A stretch of 23,238 bases of DNA, from NCBI GenBank assembly GCA_049608225.1, contig JBMYXI010000052.1:1-23238 (forward strand), given 5' to 3'. Shown here in pieces: positions 1 to 6,668 of this stretch. A program made the translations under genes and the position numbers. Below the pieces are notes generated by a model. It made no database searches. It was not told the DNA's origin and saw only the letters and a program-made list of their open reading frames with translations. Position 1 is the stretch's first letter; each line of letters begins with the position of its first letter. This DNA comes from Parashewanella sp049608225. GTDB lineage: Bacteria > Pseudomonadota > Gammaproteobacteria > Enterobacterales > Shewanellaceae.

Positions 1-49
1 CTAAATGGACAGGTCTTTGCTTTTTCACGTTCTGCTCACTCAGCTCCAT
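1..49 (-). CDS. sdhC: Succinate dehydrogenase cytochrome b556 subunit, N-terminal fragment
   Basis: Only the first 16 codons lie in the window and the gene continues beyond the left edge. Read on the minus strand from the ATG at 49-47, the peptide contains NVKKQRPVHL. This closely matches the start of E. coli SdhC (NVKKQRPVNL), the membrane anchor subunit that binds heme b and ubiquinone in respiratory complex II. The gene is divergent from gltA, exactly the gltA/sdhCDAB arrangement of enteric and related bacteria, which supports the call. No earlier in-frame ATG occurs before an upstream stop codon at 82-80. The ATG has no good Shine-Dalgarno sequence, so the GTG at 28-26 remains a possible alternative start. 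The identity is inferred from a very short peptide plus context. Confidence 0.8.
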   Translation of the reverse strand, partial: MELSEQNVKKQRPVHL

Positions 50-117
50 TGAGCACTTTTTTATGTTAACGACTTTTTGCTAACACACCTTAGAACTAAT
101 TTCTATCGTCTTTAATA

Positions 118-146
118 GATATAGCCTAAAACAGGTCTGCTAACAA
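118..146 (-). promoter_or_regulatory. Candidate sdhC promoter
   Basis: On the minus strand TTGTTA (146-141) is followed after 17 bases by TATATC (123-118), each matching the sigma-70 consensus at 4 of 6 positions. It would start transcription about 60 bases before the sdhC ATG. This is consensus matching only. Confidence 0.33.
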
Positions 147-182
147 AAAACAGTCATTTCAAATTTTCGCTCTTCTGGAAGC

Positions 183-192
183 CGTTAATTAC
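183..192 (+). promoter_or_regulatory. ArcA-like site 1 (sdhC/gltA region)
   Basis: CGTTAATTAC contains the exact eight-base core GTTAATTA of the ArcA-P consensus WGTTAATTAW. In E. coli ArcA represses both gltA and sdhCDAB when oxygen is low. The site lies upstream of the candidate sdhC promoter. Binding in this organism is inferred. Confidence 0.4.
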
Positions 193-251
193 ACGGTTTG
201 AAATCACACTCGAAATATCTCTCAAGTCTATTTTTTTAGCCAAGCTACTTT

Positions 252-261
252 TTAATTAACA
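252..261 (-). promoter_or_regulatory. ArcA-like site 2 (sdhC/gltA region)
   Basis: The minus strand reads TGTTAATTAA, a 10/10 match to the ArcA-P consensus WGTTAATTAW. It lies about 140 bases upstream of the candidate gltA -35 element and 70 bases from site 1. In an AT-rich genome a chance match is possible, but two cores in the one region known to be ArcA-controlled in E. coli make it more credible. Confidence 0.45.
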
Positions 262-399
262 GTTTTTGACTAAAAAATTCCATAGCCCTTTGAGAGCCGA
301 AGCAAAGTATACTAGCGGCAAAAGTCAAATACAAACGTCACATTACGGTAATTTTGTTTTTTTGCTAATTTTGATTACTTTGATAGCGATCAATATGAG

Positions 400-428
400 T
401 TTATACAAGGAATGTCATCTTATATAAT
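400..428 (+). promoter_or_regulatory. Candidate gltA promoter
   Basis: TTTATA (400-405) and a perfect TATAAT (423-428) are separated by 17 bases. Transcription would start near 435 and give a leader of about 108 bases before the gltA ATG at 543. Confidence 0.5.
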
Positions 429-438
429 GGTCTCTTAA

Positions 439-460
439 AATTTAAACATGTATTTAAATT
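439..460. repeat. AT-only palindrome in gltA leader
   Basis: AATTTAAA (439-446) is mirrored by TTTAAATT (453-460) around a six-base loop. It lies just downstream of the expected transcription start, where an operator or a 5'-end hairpin would act. The composition makes chance occurrence quite possible and no function can be assigned. Confidence 0.3.
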
Positions 461-542
461 GGAAGTTCTGGGAAAAAGAAGGTAAAGTGATGGCCTTTTT
501 TGCATGCCACTCTCACACAAGAACGAAGTAAGGAGAACGGGT

Positions 543-1829
543 ATGGCTGATTTTAAAGCCAATTTAAACCTACCGGGAAACGACTCAATTGAGCTGCCAG
601 TCAAGAAAGGCACCGAAGGTTTCGACGTTATTGACATTAGTAAACTAGGTACAAAAGGATATTTCACTTTTGACCCAGGCTTTATGGCAACTGCGTCTTG
701 TGAATCAGCAATTACCTATATTGATGGCGCACAGGGAATTTTGTTACATCGCGGTTATCCTATCGATCAACTTGCTGTAGATTCAAACTATTTAGACGTT
801 TGTTATCTTTTGTTGAACGGTGAGCTACCTAATAAAGAACAGCATGACGAATTCGTTCATCATGTTAAACACCACACTATGGTGAACGAGCAATTGTCGA
901 CCTTTTTTAAAGGCTTCCGTCGTGATGCTCACCCTATGGCAATGCTTTGTGGTGTTACTGGTGCACTTGCAGCTTTCTATCAAGACTCTCTTGATGTGAA
1001 CAATGAAAGACATCGTGAAATTGCAGCGTATCGCTTAGTTTCAAAAATGCCTACGCTAGCGGCAATGTGTTACAAATACTCTATGGGTCAACCTTTTGTT
1101 TATCCACGTAACGACCTTAGTTACGCAGGTAACTTTTTACGCATGATGTTCTCTGTACCATGCGAAGAATATCAGGTTAACCCTGTTGTAGAACGTGCGA
1201 TGGATCGCATTTTTATCCTTCATGCCGATCATGAGCAAAATGCATCAACATCAACGGTTCGTTTAGCGGGTTCTTCGGGTGCAAACCCATTCGCATGTAT
1301 CGCTGCAGGCATCGCGTCTTTATGGGGTCCAGCTCACGGTGGTGCTAACGAAGCTTGCCTAAATATGCTTGAAGAAATCGGTACTGTAGACCGTATTCCA
1401 GAGTTTATTGCTAAAGCAAAAGACAAGAATGATCCTTTCCGCTTAATGGGCTTTGGTCACCGCGTTTATAAGAACTTCGATCCGCGCGCGAAAGTCATGC
1501 GTGAAACCTGTCATGAAGTTCTAAAAGAATTAAACGTGAATGATCCTTTGCTTGATGTTGCGATGGAGCTTGAACGTATCGCGCTTGAAGATGAGTACTT
1601 TGTGTCTAAGAAGCTCTACCCGAACGTAGATTTCTATTCAGGTATTATCATGAAAGCCATTGGTATTCCAACAAGCATGTTCACAGTAATGTTTGCCCTA
1701 GCTCGTACTGTTGGCTGGATCGCACATTGGAAAGAAATGCTGGGTATGCCTGGACATAAAATTGGTCGTCCGCGTCAATTATATACAGGTTCGAGCAAAC
1801 GTGATTTTGTTAAGCTTGATGATAGATAA
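543..1829 (+). CDS. gltA: Citrate synthase (type II, hexameric)
   Basis: Condenses acetyl-CoA and oxaloacetate to citrate, the first step of the TCA cycle, in the cytoplasm. The 428-residue product has nearly the length of E. coli GltA (427). The catalytic triad is in place: His265 in GPAHGGANEA, His306 in GFGHRVYKNFDPR and Asp363 in NVDFYSG. Cys207 in FSVPCEEY matches the cysteine of the NADH-inhibition site of the E. coli type, so allosteric NADH control is likely. The start at 543 is preceded by TAAGGAGA at 529-536, six bases away, and gives the family N-terminus. An in-frame ATG at 504 lacks such a site. The gene is divergent from sdhC and ends at a strong terminator, so it is probably monocistronic. 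Confidence 0.97.
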   Translation: MADFKANLNLPGNDSIELPVKKGTEGFDVIDISKLGTKGYFTFDPGFMATASCESAITYIDGAQGILLHRGYPIDQLAVDSNYLDVCYLLLNGELPNKEQHDEFVHHVKHHTMVNEQLSTFFKGFRRDAHPMAMLCGVTGALAAFYQDSLDVNNERHREIAAYRLVSKMPTLAAMCYKYSMGQPFVYPRNDLSYAGNFLRMMFSVPCEEYQVNPVVERAMDRIFILHADHEQNASTSTVRLAGSSGANPFACIAAGIASLWGPAHGGANEACLNMLEEIGTVDRIPEFIAKAKDKNDPFRLMGFGHRVYKNFDPRAKVMRETCHEVLKELNVNDPLLDVAMELERIALEDEYFVSKKLYPNVDFYSGIIMKAIGIPTSMFTVMFALARTVGWIAHWKEMLGMPGHKIGRPRQLYTGSSKRDFVKLDDR

Positions 1830-1859
1830 TCTATCCTAAGGCAATAACCTAAAAATATT

Positions 1860-1889
1860 AAACCCTAACTCATTAGTTAGGGTTTTTTT
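1860..1889 (+). terminator. Rho-independent terminator of gltA
   Basis: The perfect 10-bp stem AACCCTAACT / AGTTAGGGTT (1861-1870, 1875-1884; 11 bp counting A1860-T1885) has a CATT loop and is followed by a run of T. It lies 31 bases after the gltA stop codon. Confidence 0.93.
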
Positions 1890-1984
1890 ATATTCAGCTG
1901 AAGTCATTTGAAACAAATATTAATTTTTGTTACTAAATAGTGTTAGTTTACTTTTGTTAAAGAACACTTATTAAAGGAATTAAC

Positions 1985-4714
1985 ATGAAATCGGTGTTAC
2001 GAACGAAGAAGTCACTACTTGCTGCTTTGGTTTCAGTCAGCTTTTTGTCCCTGCCAGCTTTCGCTGCGACAAAAGTCACGGAAGTAGAAGGGATCAGTGA
2101 ATACAAACTTGAGAACGGATTACAAGTTTTACTCTTTCCAGATCAATCAAAAGAAACCGTCACAGTCAATGTTACTTACCACGTAGGCTCAAAGCATGAA
2201 AACTACGGTGAGACTGGTATGGCTCACCTACTTGAACATCTGGTGTTTAAAGGCACGCCAAAGCATAAAGACATTCCCGCCGAATTGAGTAGTCATGGTG
2301 CTCGCCCTAACGGCACGACTTGGACAGACAGAACCAATTATTTTGAAACATTTGCCGCTACAGAAGAGAACATCAATTGGGCATTAGATATGGAAGCAGA
2401 CCGTATGGTCAATTCATTCATTGCCAAAAAAGATCTTGATAGTGAAATGACCGTTGTACGTAATGAATTTGAACGTGGTGAAAACAGCCCATTTCGCATT
2501 ACGTTACAAAAAATGATGGCTGGCGCATATGACTGGCACAACTATGGCAAATCAACCATTGGTGCACGTTCCGATCTTGAAAACGTAAAAATAGAAAACC
2601 TTCAAGCTTTCTATAAAAAATATTATCAACCTGACAATGCAACCTTAATTGTCGCGGGCAAGTTTGATCAAAAAGACATGCTTGAAAAAGTTGAGAAATA
2701 CTTTGGGGTCATTGAAAAGCCAACTAGGATCATAGAACCATTATACACAGTCGAACCAGCACAAGATGGTGAACATAAAGTGACGGTTCGCCGTGTTGGC
2801 GACATGCAGCTTACTGGCAATTTATATCATGTTCCAGCGGGTTCTCATCCTGATTTTGCCGCATTAGATGTGTTAAGTGAAGTGTTAACTTCAACACCTA
2901 ACGGTCGTTTATACAAAAAGTTAGTTGAATCAAAAATGGCCGCACAAGCCTTCGGGTTTAACTTCCAATGGCACGATCCAGGCGTTGCTATCTTTATGGC
3001 AATGGTCGACAAGTCGAAAGATATTCATAAAGTGCAAACAGCAATGCTTGCCGAACTTGAAAACATTGCTAAGCAGCCCATTACAGCAGCAGAAGTAGAA
3101 AATGCCAAACGTGCAATTTTAAAAGAGATCAAACTTTCCTTTAACTCTTCTCAAGACATCGCATTGAGCTTAAGTGAATGGATTGGCATGGGTGAATGGC
3201 GTTTATTGTTCTTAAACCGTGATCGCATAGAAAAAGTAACGAAAGCAGATGTACAACGTGTTGCGGAAAAATATTTACAGCAAAATAACCGTACAACGGG
3301 ACAATTTATTCCAGCTGAAAAGCCTGAACGCGTTGAAATTCCGAAAGTTAGCAACGTAAGCGAAATGCTTAAAGGCTATAAAGGTCGTAAACAAGTGGCT
3401 CAAGGTGAAGCTTTTGACCCGTCACAAGACAATATTGATAAACGAACTGAGATCGTCACCTTAAAGTCGGGTGTTAAAGTTGCCCTATTACAAAAGAAAA
3501 CGCGCGGTGAGTCTGTTGTCGTTCGTGTATCGAGCCAAATGGGTAACCTAAAAAGCCTAATGGGTAAAAATACCATTGGCCAAGCTGCTGGTGATATGCT
3601 CATGCGTGGTACACAGCGTTTATCACGAGACGAGCTTAAACAAGCTTTCGACAAGTTAGATGCTGTGGTCAACATTGGTGGTGGCAGTGAAGACACATTT
3701 GCTCGTGTAGAAACTACCAAGAAAAACTTAGTTCCAACTTTGAAACTCGTTGCCGAAGTATTTAAAACACCAGCATTTGATAACAAAGAGTTTGAAGTAT
3801 ATAAAGGGCAGGTCAAGGTTGGTATTGAGCAGAACTTACAAGACCCACAGCGTCTTGCATTTAATGCGTTAAGTCGTCACCAAAACCCTTACCCTAAAAA
3901 CCATCCAGCTTATGTTGCAACATTCAAAGAGCAGCTTGCTGATCTGAACAAACTTAAACTTACTGATGTTAAAAAGTTCCATAAACAATTTTATGGTGCA
4001 GATAATATGCAAATTGCGATTGTCGGTGACTTTGCCAAAGCGTCAGTTTTAAATGAGCTTGAATCTCTTACGGCTGATTGGCATAACGGAGTCAATGTTG
4101 AACGTGTGGCACTTCCTTATCAGAAGCTGCAAGTTGAAACATTAACCTTCAACACACCAGATAAAGAGAACGCGACGTTTGTTGCATCATTAGCATTGCC
4201 AGTCGGTAAATCAGACAAAGATGCACCAGCGTTAACCATTGGTAATTATATGTTGGGTGGTGGTTTCTTAAATAGCCGCTTAGCTACACGTCTTCGTCAA
4301 CAAGACGGTTTGAGCTATGGCGCGGGTTCGTTTTTACAGATGAGTACGTTAGATCAACGTGCTACTCTTGGTGCTTACGCGATTTGCGCGCCACAGAACT
4401 TAACTAAAGTAGAAGTCGGCTTTAAAGAAGTACTGGCAAAAGTGCTCAAAGATGGCTTTACTCAAAAAGAATTGGATGCAGCCAAATCAGGTTTATTACA
4501 GAGTTATAAAGTTAGTCGTTCACAAGACAATGAGCTTGTTGGTAGCCTCGCTTTCAACCTTCGTTTAAACCGTGACATGACTTACAGTAAAGACTTCGAA
4601 AACGCGCTAAAAGCATTAACGGTAGATGATGTGAACTCCGCCTTCAGAAAATATATTAAGCTTGAAGATTTCACTCTTATTCAAGCAGGTGATATGTCTA
4701 AAGTCATTAAGTAA
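1985..4714 (+). CDS. Secreted two-domain M16 family zinc metallopeptidase
   Basis: Predicted exported peptidase of the pitrilysin/insulinase family, 909 residues. Residues 1-27 form a signal peptide (KTKK-type basic start, hydrophobic core, AFA cleavage site), so it should act in the periplasm or at the envelope. The first M16 half carries the inverted zinc motif HLLEH (His81, Glu84, His85) and the third ligand Glu161 in VRNEFE, 76 residues after His85. The second half lacks HxxEH (GDMLMRGT at the corresponding place) but keeps the R...Y motif in TRLRQQDGLSYGAG near its end, as in fused M16 proteins with one active and one structural half. AAAGGA stands six bases before the ATG. It is flanked by terminators on both sides, so it is a single-gene unit. 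The substrate cannot be told from sequence. Confidence 0.92.
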   Translation: MKSVLRTKKSLLAALVSVSFLSLPAFAATKVTEVEGISEYKLENGLQVLLFPDQSKETVTVNVTYHVGSKHENYGETGMAHLLEHLVFKGTPKHKDIPAELSSHGARPNGTTWTDRTNYFETFAATEENINWALDMEADRMVNSFIAKKDLDSEMTVVRNEFERGENSPFRITLQKMMAGAYDWHNYGKSTIGARSDLENVKIENLQAFYKKYYQPDNATLIVAGKFDQKDMLEKVEKYFGVIEKPTRIIEPLYTVEPAQDGEHKVTVRRVGDMQLTGNLYHVPAGSHPDFAALDVLSEVLTSTPNGRLYKKLVESKMAAQAFGFNFQWHDPGVAIFMAMVDKSKDIHKVQTAMLAELENIAKQPITAAEVENAKRAILKEIKLSFNSSQDIALSLSEWIGMGEWRLLFLNRDRIEKVTKADVQRVAEKYLQQNNRTTGQFIPAEKPERVEIPKVSNVSEMLKGYKGRKQVAQGEAFDPSQDNIDKRTEIVTLKSGVKVALLQKKTRGESVVVRVSSQMGNLKSLMGKNTIGQAAGDMLMRGTQRLSRDELKQAFDKLDAVVNIGGGSEDTFARVETTKKNLVPTLKLVAEVFKTPAFDNKEFEVYKGQVKVGIEQNLQDPQRLAFNALSRHQNPYPKNHPAYVATFKEQLADLNKLKLTDVKKFHKQFYGADNMQIAIVGDFAKASVLNELESLTADWHNGVNVERVALPYQKLQVETLTFNTPDKENATFVASLALPVGKSDKDAPALTIGNYMLGGGFLNSRLATRLRQQDGLSYGAGSFLQMSTLDQRATLGAYAICAPQNLTKVEVGFKEVLAKVLKDGFTQKELDAAKSGLLQSYKVSRSQDNELVGSLAFNLRLNRDMTYSKDFENALKALTVDDVNSAFRKYIKLEDFTLIQAGDMSKVIK

Positions 4715-4733
4715 TCAAATAGACGATTAATAG

Positions 4734-4768
4734 AAAGCCGACACTTTAATGCACGTGTCGGCTTTTTT
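4734..4768 (+). terminator. Rho-independent terminator of the M16 peptidase gene
   Basis: The perfect 11-bp stem AAAGCCGACAC / GTGTCGGCTTT (4734-4744, 4755-4765) has a 10-base loop and continues into a T run. It begins 20 bases after the stop codon. Confidence 0.93.
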
Positions 4769-4798
4769 ATTATCTTAAATACAGGTTTATCTATAAAC

Positions 4799-4827
4799 TT
4801 GACCCGTTTTCAGCTAATTTATAGGTA
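4799..4827 (+). promoter_or_regulatory. Weak candidate aat-bpt promoter
   Basis: TTGACC at 4799-4804 is a 5/6 match to the -35 consensus. The -10 element is poor (TAGGTA at 17 bases, or TATAGG at 15). If this is the promoter, transcription starts near 4834 and translation must start downstream, which favours the GTG at 4850 for aat. Confidence 0.25.
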
Positions 4828-4849
4828 CCGGACCTTTAAAAATAACGCT

Positions 4850-5569
4850 GTGCATTCTCTTAAATTTTTAACCTCGAACGATTATAGTTTCCCAGCACCT
4901 GATAAGGCGCTGGAAGAACCAAACGGTTTAATAGCTATTGGTGGTGACTTATCTCCAGAACGTCTGTTATCTGCATATGCTAACGGTATATTCCCTTGGT
5001 TTAATGAGAATGATCCTATTCTTTGGTGGTCGCCTTCTCCCCGTGCAGTTTTAGTTCCGGGTGAAATGCACATCAGTAAAAGCCTTGCAAAATTTAACCG
5101 TAAACATGAGTGGGAAATAACCATTAATCATGCATTTGAGCAAGTGATCCACCACTGTGCAGAGCCAAGAGTTAATCAAGACGGCACTTGGATCACCGAG
5201 GATATCCAGCAGGCTTATATTCAACTTCATAAAATAGGACGTGCTCATTCCTTAGAAGTCTGGGATAAGAGTGAGCTTATTGGTGGTTTATATGGCATTA
5301 ATGTTGGACGCGTGTTCTGTGGTGAATCTATGTTCCATAAAGCTACTAACGCCTCAAAAATCGCACTGCTAGAATTACAGAAACATTTGCTACACTTTGA
5401 CTATGCTTTGATTGACACACAAATGATGAACGACCATTTGCTCTCACTTGGCGTACAATCGATTTCAAGAGAAGAATTTATCAACCAATTAAATCATTAT
5501 AGACAAATGACACCACGTTCTGGCTGTTGGCAACCCCAAGTTATTAGAAAAGGATCCGCTAATGACTAA
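4850..5569 (+). CDS. aat: Leucyl/phenylalanyl-tRNA--protein transferase
   Basis: Transfers Leu or Phe from aminoacyl-tRNA to proteins with N-terminal Arg or Lys, making primary destabilising N-termini for ClpS-ClpAP. Family motifs are present in order: EEPNGLIAIGGDLSP, GIFPWF, PILWWSPSPRAVL, GTWIT, HSLEVW, CGESMF, NASKIALL and IDTQMMNDHLLSLG. The start is uncertain. A TTG at 4799 would add 17 residues not seen in the family, while the GTG at 4850 gives 239 residues, close to E. coli Aat (234), and begins where the homologues begin. Neither has a clear Shine-Dalgarno sequence. It overlaps bpt by 8 bases, indicating one operon with translational coupling, and follows the M16 terminator. Confidence 0.93.
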   Translation: MHSLKFLTSNDYSFPAPDKALEEPNGLIAIGGDLSPERLLSAYANGIFPWFNENDPILWWSPSPRAVLVPGEMHISKSLAKFNRKHEWEITINHAFEQVIHHCAEPRVNQDGTWITEDIQQAYIQLHKIGRAHSLEVWDKSELIGGLYGINVGRVFCGESMFHKATNASKIALLELQKHLLHFDYALIDTQMMNDHLLSLGVQSISREEFINQLNHYRQMTPRSGCWQPQVIRKGSAND

Positions 5570-6278
5570 AGAAAAGACCATTAGTAACGAGATTTATTTT
5601 AATTTAACCCAACCGTTCGCTTGCGGCTACCTAGATAATGAACAAGAGCAATTGCTGACACTAAACGAAAATGATGCCAATATTATCCTTTATGATCGCT
5701 TGTTGAATGTCGGATTTAGACGCAGCGGTGGCACCATTTATAAGCCTCACTGCCCAAACTGCAATAAATGCCAACCAATTCGTATTCCAGTCGCTGACTT
5801 TAAACAATCAAAAAGACAAAAGCGTACTTATAAAAAAAATCATACATTAACATGGAAGTTTGTCGCCAAAGCGAAAGAGTGTTATTACCCACTTTACGAA
5901 AAGTACATCAACCTACGCCATCAAGACGGTAGCATGTACCCAGCTTCACTTGAACAGTATCAAAGCTTTTTATTGGACTTTAAAATCCCACCTTACTTTA
6001 TCGAAGTCTACTCAGAAAAACAGTTGATCGCTGTGTCAGTAACCGATTTATTACCGAACAGTTTAAGCGCAGTTTACAGTTTCTTTGATCCCGATTTCGA
6101 AAAAATGTCGCTAGGAAGCTATTTAATTTTATTGCAAATCGAATTAGCGAAACAGCTAGATAAGCAATATGTTTACTTAGGCTATCAAATTGATAATAAC
6201 AGAAAAATGAATTATAAAACCAGTTATCGACCCTATGAAAAACTCACCGAAAGCGGTTGGCAACGGCAAGATAGCTAA
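5562..6278 (+). CDS. bpt: Aspartate/glutamate leucyltransferase
   Basis: Transfers Leu from Leu-tRNA to proteins with N-terminal Asp or Glu. It is related to eukaryotic arginyltransferase ATE1 and absent from E. coli but present in Vibrio and many other proteobacteria. The 238-residue product shows the conserved N-terminal part with FACGYL (Cys21), GFRRSGG (51-57) and the cysteine cluster CPNCNKC (Cys64, 67, 70), followed by the basic KRQKRTYKKN segment. The C-terminal part contains SAVYSFFDPDF, SLGSYLILLQI and YLGYQI, all typical of the Bpt/ATE1 C-terminal domain. The start ATG lies inside the end of aat. Together with aat it widens the set of N-termini that can be turned into ClpS ligands. 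Confidence 0.93.
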   Translation: MTKEKTISNEIYFNLTQPFACGYLDNEQEQLLTLNENDANIILYDRLLNVGFRRSGGTIYKPHCPNCNKCQPIRIPVADFKQSKRQKRTYKKNHTLTWKFVAKAKECYYPLYEKYINLRHQDGSMYPASLEQYQSFLLDFKIPPYFIEVYSEKQLIAVSVTDLLPNSLSAVYSFFDPDFEKMSLGSYLILLQIELAKQLDKQYVYLGYQIDNNRKMNYKTSYRPYEKLTESGWQRQDS

Positions 6279-6306
6279 TTGCTTTACGTGTTTTATTTAA
6301 CTTTGC

Positions 6307-6335
6307 TTTACAGTAGCGAGATTTTGCGGCATGAT
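6307..6335 (+). promoter_or_regulatory. Candidate infA promoter
   Basis: TTTACA (6307-6312, 5/6) and CATGAT (6330-6335, 4/6) are 17 bases apart, about 38 bases before the infA start codon. infA lies 101 bases after bpt, so it may also be read from the aat promoter. Confidence 0.4.
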
Positions 6336-6379
6336 ACGCCCGATTTTTTATTTTTGAAGTCTAATGGGATATACAATTA

Positions 6380-6598
6380 ATGGCGAAAGAAGACAACATT
6401 GAAATGCAAGGCACTATCTTAGAAACCTTGCCAAACACAATGTTTCGAGTAGAACTTGAAAACGGTCACGTTGTGATTGCACACATTTCAGGAAAAATGC
6501 GTAAAAATTACATCCGCATTCTAACTGGAGACAAAGTTACTGTGCAGTTGACTCCATACGATCTAACCAAAGGACGTATCGTTTTCCGCGCACGCTAA
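6380..6598 (+). CDS. infA: Translation initiation factor IF-1
   Basis: Small OB-fold protein that binds the A site of the 30S subunit and cooperates with IF-2 and IF-3 during initiation. The 72-residue product has the same length as E. coli IF-1 and only a few substitutions: it begins AKEDNIEMQGTILETLPNTM and ends KGRIVFRAR. The Shine-Dalgarno sequence is weak (TGGGAT about 10 bases upstream), which is unusual for such a highly expressed gene. Its place between aat-bpt and clpA is the same as in E. coli, except that no serW tRNA lies between infA and clpA here. A terminator follows 15 bases after the stop. Confidence 0.98.
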   Translation: MAKEDNIEMQGTILETLPNTMFRVELENGHVVIAHISGKMRKNYIRILTGDKVTVQLTPYDLTKGRIVFRAR

Positions 6599-6613
6599 TT
6601 AGGCTTCAAAAAT

Positions 6614-6639
6614 AAAAAACCCAGCATCGCTGGGTTTTT
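6614..6639. terminator. Bidirectional terminator between infA and clpA
   Basis: AAAAACCCAGC / GCTGGGTTTTT (6615-6625, 6629-6639) with an ATC loop has an A run on the left and a T run on the right. It therefore works as an intrinsic terminator for infA on plus and for clpA, which ends at 6669, on minus. Confidence 0.93.
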
Positions 6640-6668
6640 CTGTTATTGGTCTAGTTTAACTCACGCAG

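Noticed and set aside
308..313. TATACT as a gltA -10 element
   Set aside because: The only nearby -35-like sequence (TTGAGA, 290-295) is 12 bases away, too close. The 400-428 pair fits better.
338..342. TCACA as a CRP site in the gltA/sdhC region
   Set aside because: Only a half-site: the partner position reads AAATA, not TGTGA.
504..542. Upstream in-frame ATG that would extend GltA by 13 residues
   Set aside because: No Shine-Dalgarno sequence. The ATG at 543 has TAAGGAGA six bases upstream and gives the family N-terminus and length.
3400..3816. 138-codon open frame on the minus strand
   Set aside because: Antisense shadow of the M16 peptidase gene. Product is not family-like and there is no RBS; the plus-strand frame is clearly coding.
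6599..6668. Place where E. coli has the serW tRNA between infA and clpA
   Set aside because: Only the bidirectional terminator is found here; no tRNA cloverleaf or CCA end.
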